Positions 53,755 to 62,653 are shown, numbered from the stretch's first letter. The stretch: 64,000 bases of DNA from Chitinophaga filiformis (GCF_900102545.1 NZ_FNBN01000003.1:405330-469329); one strand, 5' to 3'. Notes: generated by a model not told the origin, from the sequence alone. Made by a program: numbers and translations.

Positions 53755-53785
53755 AAAAAGCCGGTCTGTTGAAGACCGGCTTTTT
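53755..53785 (+). terminator. Rho-independent terminator of pdhB
   Basis: Perfect 13-bp stem AAAAAGCCGGTCT/AGACCGGCTTTTT with a 5-nt loop, ending in Ts. Confidence 0.92.
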
Positions 53786-53884
53786 GTTTTTATAATTTTC
53801 CGAATGGGTTTTTGCAAATCCCATTTCCGGTGTTGTTTTCCGTTCGATATCGAATGTTTCCGGGGGGCGGGGAATTCCGTTGGG

Positions 53885-53989
53885 ACCCGGTTTCCCATTG
53901 ACCCGGGGCACGTATTGGACCCGGGGCACGTCATTGGACCCGGGGTTGAAAACCCCGGGCTACAAACACATGGACTCCTGACGGAGTCC
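53885..53989. repeat. REP-like element: short tandem units plus two hairpins
   Basis: Four tandem units begin ACCCGG (53885, 53901, 53919, 53938); the second and third share ACCCGGGGCACGT. They run into a perfect hairpin CCCGGGGTT-GAA-AACCCCGGG (53939-53959), a spacer (CTACAAACACAT), and a second perfect hairpin GGACTCC-TGAC-GGAGTCC (53972-53989). This arrangement resembles interspersed palindromic repeats I remember from other Bacteroidota genomes, often linked with REP-associated tyrosine transposases; no such transposase is in the window. It is much richer in GC than its surroundings. Confidence 0.75.
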
Positions 53990-54035
53990 TATTATGGTTT
54001 GTTGATGGCGTTTTGTTTATAACCGGAGGCGTTTT

Positions 54036-54920
54036 TTAATTCCCAAACAGATCCGACGACAAATACCTATCCCCGCGGTCACAAATAATACACACCAGCA
54101 CCCCGTGCTCCAGCTCTTTTGATATCCTTGCCGCTGCCGACACCGCGCCTCCACTACTCATTCCACAGAAGATGCCTTCCTCTTTAGCCAGCCGGCGGGT
54201 CATCGTTTTCGCCTCCTCCTCAGAAATATCCATGATACGGTCTACCCTTGATCTGTCGAAGATCTTCGGCAGATACTCCTCCGGCCATTTACGGATACCC
54301 GGTATCCTGGAGCCTTCGGTAGGCTGACAGCCCACAATCTGTATCTGGTTGTTTTGTTCCTTCAGGAACTTCGATACACCCATAATGGTACCGGTAGTGC
54401 CCATAGCGCTTACGAAGTGGGTGACGCCCTGGTTGGTATCCCGCCAAATTTCCGGACCAGTGGTTTTGTAGTGCATGCCGTAGTTGTCCGGATTGGCAAA
54501 CTGGTTCAGCATATAATACCCCCCCTTGGCTACCTGTGCGTTTGCATAGTCAATAGAGCCTTCCATGGATGCTTCCTTAGGCGTCAGTGTCACTTTGGCC
54601 CCAAAGGCTTCCATGGTCAGTACCCTTTCACGGGTGGCATCTTCCGGCATTACCAGCTCCATCTCTACACCAAACAGGCTGGCAATCATCGCTAAGGCGA
54701 TACCTGTGTTGCCGCTGGTAGCCTCTATCAGTTTAATGCCCGGTTTGATCTCGCCTCTGTCCAATGCTCCTTTGATCATACCGTAAGCTGCTCTGTCTTT
54801 TACACTGCCTCCCGGATTCGTGCCTTCCAGTTTCGCATAAATTGTAACCCCTGGATTGGCGCTGATGTTTTTAAGCGCTACCATGGGGGTGTTACCAACA
54901 AGATCTAATATCGAATGCAT
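54036..54920 (-). CDS. cysM: Cysteine synthase (O-acetylserine sulfhydrylase, CysM/CysK family)
   Basis: 294 residues. It forms L-cysteine from O-acetylserine and sulfide (or thiosulfate) with PLP. Motifs: LVGNTPMVALKNI, GGSVKDRAAYGMI with the PLP Lys41, IEATSGNTGIALAMIAS (substrate loop), VSAMGTTGTIMGVSKFLKE (phosphate-binding loop) and FCGMSSGGAVSAAARIS. Length and the GIRKWPEEYLPKIFD stretch favour CysM-type over CysK-type, though the distinction is not certain. Its ATG directly follows the stop codon of cysE with no gap, so the two steps of cysteine synthesis are translationally coupled. Confidence 0.93.
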   Translation of the reverse strand: MHSILDLVGNTPMVALKNISANPGVTIYAKLEGTNPGGSVKDRAAYGMIKGALDRGEIKPGIKLIEATSGNTGIALAMIASLFGVEMELVMPEDATRERVLTMEAFGAKVTLTPKEASMEGSIDYANAQVAKGGYYMLNQFANPDNYGMHYKTTGPEIWRDTNQGVTHFVSAMGTTGTIMGVSKFLKEQNNQIQIVGCQPTEGSRIPGIRKWPEEYLPKIFDRSRVDRIMDISEEEAKTMTRRLAKEEGIFCGMSSGGAVSAAARISKELEHGVLVCIICDRGDRYLSSDLFGN

Positions 54921-55742
54921 TTAATAACTATTTTCTACTACGCTAATACTGCCATCCGCCCGGTAATAGATCCGGCTAAAGGGGGCAGCGCTTTTTATAA
55001 GCCATACATTTCCGCCGATGATGCTATGGTGACCTACCACAGTATCGCCTCCCAGGATGGTGGCGCCGGCATATATAATGACATTGTCTTCAATTGTAGG
55101 GTGACGCTTGCTGCGCGCCATATCCTTATCCACACTTAATGCACCCAGTGTAACACCCTGGTAGAGTTTTACATTGGCGCCGATAATGGTGGTTTCACCG
55201 ATCACGATACCGGTACCGTGGTCAATGCAGAAATAAGGTGCGATCACTGCAGCAGGATGTATATCGATACCGGTACAGCTGTGTGCACGTTCGGTGATCA
55301 TACGGGGCAGCAGTGGGATCTTGAGCTGATGTAATGCATGTGCGATACGGTAAAAGGCGATCGCGTAGAAGCCGGGATAGGCGCGTATCACCTCGTACAT
55401 ACAGGTAGCCGCAGGGTCTCCTTTATAAATAGCTTCTGCATCTTTTTTTAGTGCGTCATAAATAACTTCCGCCTGTTCCATAAACTGACGGCTTAGCGCT
55501 TCAGCCGATGCCGGCAGCTGTTGTTGCATCGGCTGTAACAGGTGCTGCAACTCGGATTGCAGCCCGCTTGCATATTCTTCCAGTAACACAATATCAGCCA
55601 TCACCTTCCCTGTGTATTCCGGAAAAAGCCAGTTGATAAAATTGTTGGCAAAGTCGTTCACCGCGCTGGTTGGAGGATAAGCAGTAGCTGCAGCCAGCTG
55701 ATGCCTCCGCCTTAATTCTTCTAAAAGTTGTTGCATATCCAA
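54921..55742 (-). CDS. cysE: Serine O-acetyltransferase
   Basis: 273 residues. It acetylates L-serine to O-acetylserine using acetyl-CoA, the step before CysM. A helical N-terminal domain (~1-150) is followed by a left-handed beta-helix of hexapeptide repeats: IDIHPAAVIAPYFCIDHGTGIVIGETTIIGANVKLYQGVTLGALS, with the catalytic Asp-His pair in FCIDHGTG. TIEDNVIIYAGATILGG and HSIIGGNVWLI complete the helix. The first gene of the cysE-cysM operon on the - strand; I see no clear promoter pair in the 183-bp gap before it. Confidence 0.94.
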   Translation of the reverse strand: MDMQQLLEELRRRHQLAAATAYPPTSAVNDFANNFINWLFPEYTGKVMADIVLLEEYASGLQSELQHLLQPMQQQLPASAEALSRQFMEQAEVIYDALKKDAEAIYKGDPAATCMYEVIRAYPGFYAIAFYRIAHALHQLKIPLLPRMITERAHSCTGIDIHPAAVIAPYFCIDHGTGIVIGETTIIGANVKLYQGVTLGALSVDKDMARSKRHPTIEDNVIIYAGATILGGDTVVGHHSIIGGNVWLIKSAAPFSRIYYRADGSISVVENSY

Positions 55743-55925
55743 GTGAATTACAGGATTGAGGGAAACGATTAATGAAATTACGTATTAATGTCGAGAGTCC
55801 ATAAAGTTAGTAGACAAATGGCCGATATCGGAGATGGGCGCGCCGTTGTTATCTTCATTTTGTTATCTTGGGCGGGGATCAGGTAATTTCCCTTAATTTT
55901 GTTCGTTGTTCACTAAAATAATGAT

Positions 55926-57110
55926 ATGGCCAACATTCTGATAATTGATGACGAAAAAAGCATACGTAAAACGTTGTCTGAGATCCTGAGCTATGAAGGG
56001 TATAAAGTAGACGAAGCGGCCGATGGGGCAGAGGGCTTTAAAATGTTCAAAGAAAAGCAGTACGACGCCATCCTGTGCGACATTAAGATGCCGAAGATGG
56101 ACGGGCTGGAATTCCTTGAAAAAGCCAAAGAAACCAATCCGGATGTGCCTATTGTAATGGTGTCAGGACATGGAAATATTGATACGGCCGTAGAAGCAGT
56201 AAAGAAGGGCGCCTACGATTACATCTCCAAGCCGCCGGACCTTAACAGGTTGCTGATCACCCTGCGTAATGCGATGGATAAAAGCACGCTGGTGACAGAA
56301 ACAAAGACCCTGCGCCGTAAAGTGAACAAAACACAGGAAATGATCGGCACTTCCGCCCCTATCCTGAAAATAAAGGAAACAATAGAAAAAGTGGCGCCTA
56401 CAGATGCGCGTGTGCTGGTGACAGGTGAGAATGGAGTAGGAAAGGAGCTGGTGGCCCGCTGGATACATGAACGCAGTAACCGTGCATCCGGTCCTATCGT
56501 GGAGGTGAACTGCGCCGCTATCCCAAGTGAACTGATTGAAAGTGAGTTGTTTGGACACGAGAAAGGTTCTTTTACATCCGCAGTAAAACAACGTATTGGT
56601 AAGTTCGAACAGGCTAATGGCGGTACGCTGTTCCTGGACGAGATCGGGGATATGAGCCTGAGCGCACAGGCAAAAGTACTGAGAGCGCTGCAGGAAGGAA
56701 AGATCACCCGCGTGGGTGGCGATAAGGAAATCAGCGTCGATGTACGTGTGGTAGCTGCCACCAACAAAGACCTGCTGAAGGAAGTGGAAGAGAAGAACTT
56801 CCGCCTTGACCTTTATCACCGTCTCAGTGTGATCCTGATCCATGTGCCTTCCCTGAACGATCGCCGGGATGATATTCCGCTACTGGTGGAGCACTTCCTG
56901 GAAAGCGCCTGCCAGGAATATGGTATGGCGAAAAAGACCATCGATAAGGAAGCCATGAAGGCTTTACAACAGCACAACTGGTCTGGTAATATCCGGGAAC
57001 TGGGCAACGTGGTAGCCCGTCTTGTGATCCTCTCGGGCAAAACGATCATGGCAGACGATGTGTATGATTATGTACTGCCGGCCAGGGACAAAAAGAAAGT
57101 AAACGCTTAG
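55926..57110 (+). CDS. NtrC-like response regulator lacking GAFTGA loop and DNA-binding domain
   Basis: 394 residues. Receiver domain 1-120 with ILIIDDEKSIRKTL and phospho-acceptor Asp52 in LCDIKMPKMDG. AAA+ domain ~140-370 with Walker A GENGVGKE (167-174), the ELFGHEKGSFTSA segment (214-219 reads GSFTSA instead of the sigma-54-contacting GAFTGA), Walker B GGTLFLDEIGDM, and RVVAATNKDL. The protein stops about 20 residues after GNIRELGNVVARLVILS, so there is no FIS-type helix-turn-helix. No histidine kinase gene is adjacent. It may act without binding DNA itself or through a partner. TAATTTTG at 55894-55901 is a candidate -7 box. Confidence 0.88.
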   Translation: MANILIIDDEKSIRKTLSEILSYEGYKVDEAADGAEGFKMFKEKQYDAILCDIKMPKMDGLEFLEKAKETNPDVPIVMVSGHGNIDTAVEAVKKGAYDYISKPPDLNRLLITLRNAMDKSTLVTETKTLRRKVNKTQEMIGTSAPILKIKETIEKVAPTDARVLVTGENGVGKELVARWIHERSNRASGPIVEVNCAAIPSELIESELFGHEKGSFTSAVKQRIGKFEQANGGTLFLDEIGDMSLSAQAKVLRALQEGKITRVGGDKEISVDVRVVAATNKDLLKEVEEKNFRLDLYHRLSVILIHVPSLNDRRDDIPLLVEHFLESACQEYGMAKKTIDKEAMKALQQHNWSGNIRELGNVVARLVILSGKTIMADDVYDYVLPARDKKKVNA

Positions 57111-57117
57111 TAATATC

Positions 57118-57150
57118 AGGGCTATCCATCGAAAGCGGGTAGCCCTTTTT
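57118..57150 (+). terminator. Rho-independent terminator of the NtrC-like gene
   Basis: Ten-bp stem AGGGCTATCC/GGGTAGCCCT with one T-G pair, 9-nt loop, five Ts. Confidence 0.88.
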
Positions 57151-57164
57151 CATGTTATTGACCT

Positions 57165-57821
57165 ATGAACAAGCATGTGTACCTGATCAGTGGTATGGGA
57201 GCTGATGAAAGGATCTTCAGGAACCTTAGTTTCCCCGGGGAATATACCGTTCATTACCTGGATTGGCTGACGCCCGAGCCACAGGAGACTTTTCCCGCCT
57301 ATGCAGCCCGGATGGCTGCCAGGATGGAACATGAAGATGTCACATTATTGGGCGTCTCTTTTGGCGGCATGCTGGCCCTGGAAATAGCCCGGCAAAGACC
57401 CATACAGAAAGTAATCCTCATCAGCAGTATTAAAAATACCGGAGAAAAGCCTCCTTACCTGGCCTGGGTAAGAAAAACAGGTCTGCTGCATTTGCTGCGG
57501 TTACCGGATGCAATCATTTTCACCCGCAGAAAAGGACTGGTAAAGCTTTTCCTGAATGCTGAAACGGCTGAAGAACAGGAACTGCTGGCTGAGTATATGA
57601 ATAAAACGGCCTATGGTTACCTTCGCTGGGGGATCCGGACGGTGGTGAACTGGCAGAACGACTTTATTCCGGCCTCACTGGTACATATCCATGGCGGCAA
57701 GGACAGGACTTTCCCTTCAAAGCTTATTAAAGCCGATTATATAATTCCCACAGGTGGTCACTTTATGGTGTATAACCGTGCTACAGAAATCAATGAGATC
57801 CTGAGAAAGGAGCTGCAATAA
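57165..57821 (+). CDS. Alpha/beta hydrolase
   Basis: 218 residues, no signal peptide. The start HVYLISGMGADERIF is the beta-strand/oxyanion segment seen in small cytoplasmic hydrolases. The nucleophile elbow is LLGVSFGGMLALEIA (Ser65), the acid probably the Asp in HIHGGKDRTFP and the His in IPTGGHFMVYNRA. A lid region with the ARKTGLLHLLRLP-like helix lies between. The catalytic triad is complete, but the substrate cannot be told. It starts only 15 nt after the upstream terminator, so its promoter may overlap that terminator or the end of the regulator gene. Confidence 0.8.
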   Translation: MNKHVYLISGMGADERIFRNLSFPGEYTVHYLDWLTPEPQETFPAYAARMAARMEHEDVTLLGVSFGGMLALEIARQRPIQKVILISSIKNTGEKPPYLAWVRKTGLLHLLRLPDAIIFTRRKGLVKLFLNAETAEEQELLAEYMNKTAYGYLRWGIRTVVNWQNDFIPASLVHIHGGKDRTFPSKLIKADYIIPTGGHFMVYNRATEINEILRKELQ

Positions 57822-57978
57822 AATGCAAAACTCCTACTGAACCAATTATGTTATATGTAAAAAAGTTTATTTAATCAACCTAATCCCCTTATTTTAGCAA
57901 AACTTTTGAACACTATTAATTAGCTTGCAGAATACAGAATATTATATTTGATCTTTTAAATATCTTAAACGAATCTTA

Positions 57979-59157
57979 ATGAACCTGGCTTTTTGGAGAA
58001 GAAATAAAGAGGGTCAGCCAAAGAAGAAATCTGCCGTTAGAGAGTGGTTTGATGCCGCTATTTTTGCCATCATCGCAGCTACCTTGATACGCACCTTTAT
58101 TTTTGAGGCCTATACTATCCCAACCCCATCTATGGAAAAGACATTGCTGGTAAACGACTTCCTGTTTGTCAGCAAGATCAGTTACGGGCCTCGTATTCCC
58201 ATGACGCCACTCGCCGTACCTTTTACACACCATACACTGCCTTTCACTAAATATAGCAAAGCTTATTCCGAAGCAGTACATTGGAAATACAGGCGTTTGC
58301 CAGGTTTTTCAGACGTTGAACGTTATGATGTAGTGGTGTTTAACTTCCCCGAGGGCGATACAGTAGCCCTGGAACAACAGGAGCAGAGCTACTACCAGCT
58401 GGTAAGATTTTACGGACGTGATAATGTATGGGAACAAAACCATGTTACTTCCCGTCCTGTCGATAAACGTGAGAACTATATTAAACGTTGTATGGCCGTT
58501 TCAGGCGATACATTGCAGATCAAAGACGGTGTTGTTTTCGTGAATGGCGTACAGGCGCCGATCCCACCGGAAAGCGAGCGTACATATTGGGTAAGAACCA
58601 CTGGCGATCCGCTGAATCCTACCCGTCTTGATGAACTGAATATCGATCCGTCTCCACGCAGTGTGGACGATTCCAGCACTTTCAGGTATGACCTGACCTC
58701 CGGCATGGCCAACCTGCTAAGAACATGGCCTGCTGTAAAGGAGATCAGACCTTATGTAAAGTCGCCAAGGCAGGATGTACAGGTATTCCCGCATGACACA
58801 GCACACTACCAGTGGACAGAACATAACTTCGGTCCGTTGTATATCCCGCAGAAAGGTGTGACTGTCAACCTGGACAGCACCAATATCGCTTTCTATGACC
58901 GTATCATCAGCGTATACGAAGGCAATAAACTGGAGGCTAAGAACGGGCAGTTCTACATCAATGGTAAACCTTCCAGTACCTATACCTTCAAAATGGACTA
59001 CTACTGGATGATGGGGGATAACCGTGATAACTCACTGGATTCCCGCTTCTGGGGTTTTGTGCCTGAAGATCATATCGTAGGTAAAGCATGGCTCATCTGG
59101 ATGAGCTACGGCCATGGCAGCATCCGCTGGAGCAGGCTGTTTAGAACTATCAAATAA
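57979..59157 (+). CDS. lepB: Signal peptidase I
   Basis: 392 residues, longer than the E. coli enzyme because of a large insertion between and after the catalytic boxes, usual in Bacteroidota. One N-terminal membrane helix (WFDAAIFAIIAATLIRTFIFEAY) precedes box B IPTPSMEKTLLVNDFLFVSK with the nucleophile Ser51. The general base is Lys169 in NYIKRCMAVSGDTLQ. The C-terminal box is MMGDNRDNSLDSRFWGFVPEDHIVGKAWLIW. It removes signal peptides from Sec and Tat exported proteins. TATATTTG at 57943-57950 is a candidate -7 box. Monocistronic. Confidence 0.95.
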   Translation: MNLAFWRRNKEGQPKKKSAVREWFDAAIFAIIAATLIRTFIFEAYTIPTPSMEKTLLVNDFLFVSKISYGPRIPMTPLAVPFTHHTLPFTKYSKAYSEAVHWKYRRLPGFSDVERYDVVVFNFPEGDTVALEQQEQSYYQLVRFYGRDNVWEQNHVTSRPVDKRENYIKRCMAVSGDTLQIKDGVVFVNGVQAPIPPESERTYWVRTTGDPLNPTRLDELNIDPSPRSVDDSSTFRYDLTSGMANLLRTWPAVKEIRPYVKSPRQDVQVFPHDTAHYQWTEHNFGPLYIPQKGVTVNLDSTNIAFYDRIISVYEGNKLEAKNGQFYINGKPSSTYTFKMDYYWMMGDNRDNSLDSRFWGFVPEDHIVGKAWLIWMSYGHGSIRWSRLFRTIK

Positions 59158-59219
59158 AATGCTCCGGAAGCGCTGTACGCACAGGCTACAATATGCTTCC
59201 AGGTTGCTGAAGAATATTC

Positions 59220-59288
59220 AATTACGAATTACGCATGACATCCAATTACAAGCACTAACTTGTAATTCGTCATCCGTAATTCGTAATT
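59220..59288. repeat. Palindromic AATTACG-type intergenic repeat
   Basis: A near-perfect inverted repeat of about 30 nt per arm: the left arm (59220-59252) is built from AATTACGAATTACG, ATGAC and AATTACAAG; the right arm (59259-59288) is the complement with one mismatch and a 3-nt length difference; the loop is CACTAA. Arrays of AATTACGAATTACG recur between genes in several Bacteroidota genomes as I remember them, so this is probably one copy of an interspersed repeat. It may also work as a terminator for lepB. Confidence 0.8.
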
Positions 59289-59294
59289 TAGTAT

Positions 59295-59780
59295 ATGGAC
59301 ATCCGTAAACACTCTTTTGAATATCACTCCTTCCATGATAGCGCAGCTTTACCCACTGCAGATCTCCGCTTACTGGAAGAAGCCCGGGAAGTGACTGCCC
59401 AGGCCTATGCCCCTTATTCCAACTTTTATGTAGGCGCTGCCATTTTACTGGCCAACGGTATTGTGGTGAGAGGAACAAACCAGGAGAACGCTTCTTTCCC
59501 TGCCGGCATCTGTGCAGAAAGAGTGGCCTTATCTACTGCAGCATCCCTCTATCCTGGCGTGCCTATACTCACCATTGCCATCAGCTATCACAATCCTTCC
59601 GGAAGTAATGATACGCCCATTTCCCCCTGCGGCATCTGCCGGCAGACCTTATCAGAATATGAAGGTCGTCAGCAGCAGTCTATCCGGGTCATTATGAGTG
59701 GGCAAACGGGGAAAGTGTTCATCCTTCAGACCGTCAGACACTTGCTGCCATTGGGGTTCTCTGCAGAAGATATGCAATAA
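59295..59780 (+). CDS. cdd: Cytidine deaminase
   Basis: 161 residues, the small tetrameric form. It hydrolyses cytidine and deoxycytidine to uridine and deoxyuridine for pyrimidine salvage. Zinc site: GICAERVALSTAA with Cys73 and the proton-shuttle Glu75, and SPCGICRQTLSEY with Cys112 and Cys115. The AYAPYSNFYVGAAILLANG stretch binds the base and ribose. Its start codon lies 6 nt after the palindromic repeat, leaving little space for a conventional promoter, so transcription may come from lepB or from within the repeat. Confidence 0.94.
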   Translation: MDIRKHSFEYHSFHDSAALPTADLRLLEEAREVTAQAYAPYSNFYVGAAILLANGIVVRGTNQENASFPAGICAERVALSTAASLYPGVPILTIAISYHNPSGSNDTPISPCGICRQTLSEYEGRQQQSIRVIMSGQTGKVFILQTVRHLLPLGFSAEDMQ

Positions 59781-59814
59781 ATTTGTTATCTTTGGGATGT
59801 CTCTATGAAACTCT

Positions 59815-60507
59815 ATGTTGAACGTCCGTGTCTTATGTCCGCTGGTGTGGATGGTTTTATTCGTGCAAGTTGCTATGGCTTTTCCAGGAAATAAATTAAA
59901 AGGTCTCTACAGGGAAGGAGTGAACTGCCGTCATGAAGGCAGATTGCAGGCAGCAAAGAAATGTTTTAATGAAATCCTTCAACAGGACAGCAGCTACTCT
60001 GTAGCCTACCTGCAAATGGCAGAGATCCTGGCGCAGGAAGAGGAATACCATGAAAGCATCCGTTATTACCGGCATTTCCTCCGGTTGGATGAAGAACAGC
60101 CATCGTCCTGGTATGCAGTTGGCGTGCTATATTTTAATACTAAAGATTTCCATAACGCTGTAGGTGCTTTTGAAAAGGCACAGAAGAAAGGTCATCCTGC
60201 TGATGCAGATTATTACCTGCACCTGGGAACAGCCTATCTGCATATCCGCCAGGTAGAAAAAGGTGTAAAACACCTGCAATCCTGTCTTGCTTTACGGGAG
60301 AACGATCCCAGACCTATGCAGGCGCTGGGCCACCACTATTTCCTGGCTGGCAACTATGGCGCTGCTATTACTTACTGGGATAAATTAGTGACCATTCAGC
60401 CTGAGAATGCTTTTGCACTGTTCATGCTGGGCAAATCATACATTGGCAATGGAGAGGTGGCAAAAGGGGAGGAGCTGTGTGACAGGGCGCTGGCGGTAAC
60501 ACAATAA
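59815..60507 (+). CDS. Secreted TPR-repeat protein
   Basis: 230 residues with a likely signal peptide (LCPLVWMVLFVQVAMA). The remainder is about five tetratricopeptide repeats, e.g. GRLQAAKKCFNEILQQDSS, YHESIRYYRHFLRLDEEQPSSWYAVGVLYF and DFHNAVGAFEKAQKKGHP. TPR proteins scaffold protein-protein contacts; the partner is unknown. TATCTTTG at 59787-59794 is a candidate -7 box just upstream. Confidence 0.82.
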   Translation: MLNVRVLCPLVWMVLFVQVAMAFPGNKLKGLYREGVNCRHEGRLQAAKKCFNEILQQDSSYSVAYLQMAEILAQEEEYHESIRYYRHFLRLDEEQPSSWYAVGVLYFNTKDFHNAVGAFEKAQKKGHPADADYYLHLGTAYLHIRQVEKGVKHLQSCLALRENDPRPMQALGHHYFLAGNYGAAITYWDKLVTIQPENAFALFMLGKSYIGNGEVAKGEELCDRALAVTQ

Positions 60508-60537
60508 TATCATCAGGCAAAAAGATACAAAAGAAAG

Positions 60538-60560
60538 AAGCTCCCGGAGAGGGAGCTTTT
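60538..60560. terminator. Bidirectional terminator between the TPR gene and argS
   Basis: Perfect 8-bp stem AAGCTCCC/GGGAGCTT with a 5-nt loop and A/T runs on both sides; convergent genes end on either side. Confidence 0.85.
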
Positions 60561-60582
60561 CGTTTTATAAGACAGTACGTTA

Positions 60583-62511
60583 TTACATTCTTTCAGGTAC
60601 ATCAATACCCAGCAGCTTCATACTCTTCGCGATCGTTCTTGCTGTGAGCATAACGATCTGTGTACGGAGTTTCTGCTTTTCCGGCGTTTCTGCATCCTGT
60701 ACGGAGTAAGTATACTTACCTTCCACTTTCTCTGCATAGAAGGAGTTGAACTGTTGTGCAAGCTGGAACACATAGTTAGCGATCACAGAAGGGCTCATTT
60801 CTTTCAGGGCTTCTTCCAGCACGCTTTCATATTGCTCGTTCAGCAGGATCAGTTCTTTCTCCAGCGGCAGTAAGCTGCCCTTATGACAGTAGCCTTCCAG
60901 TTTATCAGCGTCAGGTGCTATCTCACGTAAAATGGATTTGATACGGGCATGCGCATACTGAACGAATACGCTTGTGAAGCCATGAAGGTCAATAGACTCT
61001 CTCGGATCGAATACCATTCTCTTTTTAGGGTCTACACGCAGCAGGAAAAATTTCATGGCGCCGATACCCAGCATGTTGTAAAGCGCTTGCAGATCTTCTG
61101 CGGGCATATCTTTCAGCTTACCGGAATTGGCGGTCTGTTCTGCCGCTGCACCAATAGTTTCATCGATCAGGTCATCAGCATCCACAACGGTACCCTCACG
61201 GCTCTTCATGCGGCCATGTGGCAGTTCCACCATACCATAGGAAAGATGGAAGATACCATCGGCACAAGGCTCCTGCAGTTTCTTCAGGATCAGCTGCAGC
61301 ACTTTGAAGTGATAGTTCTGTTCATCGGCTACCACATAGATGCTTTGTTCCATCTGGTAGTCGTCGTATTTAAGACGGGCAGTACCGAGATCCTGTGTCA
61401 TATATACAGAGGTACCATCGCCACGTAACAATAATTTCTCATCCAGACCGTCAGCAGTCAGATCTATCCAGATAGAGTTGTCTGGCTTCTTAAACAGTAC
61501 ACCTTTAGCCAGTCCTTCTTCTACCAGGTCTTTACCCAGCAGGTATGTCTCGCTTTCATAGTACATTTTATCAAAGTCGATACCCAGACGTTTGTAGGTT
61601 TCATCGAAACCCTTGTACACCCAGTTGTTCATAGTGCTCCAGAGGTGCCGTACTTCATGATTACCTGCTTCCCATTGCTGCAGCATGATCTGCGCCTGCT
61701 GCATGATCTCTGTCTGCTTACGGGACAGTTCCTTGATCTCATCATTCAGTTTGGAGAGTTTCTCCTCATCGGCCTTTATTTCAGGCTTATGGAACAGGGT
61801 AACCAGCTTCTCTATACGTTCCAGGTCTGCACCCTGGAAGTCTTTGAAGTCGTTTTCAAGTGCGCGGGCTATGATAGGTTCTGTCTGTTCTTTCAGAATG
61901 GTTTCAAACTTTACATAGTAGTCGCCTACCAGGTGGTCGCCTTTGATACCGGTTGATTCGGGTGTATCTCCATGGGCAAAGAGCTGCCATGCCAGCATAG
62001 ATTTACAGATATGGATACCCCGGTCATTCACCAGGTTGGCCTTGATCACTTCATAACCGTTCGCTTTCAGGATCTCTGCAATCGAATAGCCGAGGAAGTT
62101 ATTACGTAGGTGACCCAGGTGCAAAGGTTTATTGGTATTGGGGGAGGAGTATTCCACCATTACTTTTTTCCCGTTGGAAGGCTTCTTACCGATGTTACGG
62201 TTATTGAAGTGTTGCTGCAGGTACTGTGCCCAGTACTGTTCAGCGATCTGCAGGTTCAGGAAGCCTTTGATCACATTGTAGCCAGTCACGAGGTCGGGGT
62301 TATGCGCTACAAGGTATTTACCCAGTTGATCAGCAGTTTCTTCCGGTTTTAAGCGACTGAACTTAGTGAAGGGGAATACCAGTACGGTATATTCACCTTC
62401 GAATTCAGGTTTGGTAGTATTGATCGCAATGTCCTTTGCGGGAATTGTCTGTTCGTAAAGCGCCTGGATTGCTGCGGCGGCAGCAGATCTGATGGATTGT
62501 ACAACACTCAT
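60583..62511 (-). CDS. argS: Arginyl-tRNA synthetase
   Basis: 642 residues, class I synthetase charging tRNA-Arg. An N-terminal additional domain (~1-110) is followed by VEYSSPNTNKPLHLGHLRNNFLGY with the HIGH-type motif HLGH at 131-134. GRMKSREGTVVDADDLID takes the place of the KMSKS loop. A helical insertion of ~45 residues (LSKLNDEIKELSRKQTEIMQ region) makes it longer than E. coli ArgS, a feature of Bacteroidota. The C-terminal anticodon-binding domain ends KSMKLLGIDVPERM. On the - strand two TAnnTTTG-like boxes lie within 40 nt upstream of the start, without a clear -33 partner. Confidence 0.96.
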   Translation of the reverse strand: MSVVQSIRSAAAAAIQALYEQTIPAKDIAINTTKPEFEGEYTVLVFPFTKFSRLKPEETADQLGKYLVAHNPDLVTGYNVIKGFLNLQIAEQYWAQYLQQHFNNRNIGKKPSNGKKVMVEYSSPNTNKPLHLGHLRNNFLGYSIAEILKANGYEVIKANLVNDRGIHICKSMLAWQLFAHGDTPESTGIKGDHLVGDYYVKFETILKEQTEPIIARALENDFKDFQGADLERIEKLVTLFHKPEIKADEEKLSKLNDEIKELSRKQTEIMQQAQIMLQQWEAGNHEVRHLWSTMNNWVYKGFDETYKRLGIDFDKMYYESETYLLGKDLVEEGLAKGVLFKKPDNSIWIDLTADGLDEKLLLRGDGTSVYMTQDLGTARLKYDDYQMEQSIYVVADEQNYHFKVLQLILKKLQEPCADGIFHLSYGMVELPHGRMKSREGTVVDADDLIDETIGAAAEQTANSGKLKDMPAEDLQALYNMLGIGAMKFFLLRVDPKKRMVFDPRESIDLHGFTSVFVQYAHARIKSILREIAPDADKLEGYCHKGSLLPLEKELILLNEQYESVLEEALKEMSPSVIANYVFQLAQQFNSFYAEKVEGKYTYSVQDAETPEKQKLRTQIVMLTARTIAKSMKLLGIDVPERM

Positions 62512-62595
62512 GCTGATAAACGGTTAATGCCAAAAGTAACGTCAAAGGTATAAAAAATCCGGTGGGGAGCCCGGGAGAGGGAATAATATAATACA

Positions 62596-62629
62596 GAAAA
62601 AAGGGCCGGCAACAAAACTGCCAGCCCTT
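62596..62629 (-). terminator. Terminator of the OmpA-family gene
   Basis: Read on the - strand: AAGGGC/GCCCTT with GGCA/TGCC inner stem and one mismatch, followed by a T run (A run 62596-62602 on the + strand). Confidence 0.82.
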
Positions 62630-62653
62630 ACAGGGTTTTATGGATGTTGAGTA

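Noticed and set aside
56163..56843. 226-residue open frame on the - strand
   Set aside because: Antisense shadow of the AAA+ domain; the + strand frame has full family conservation.
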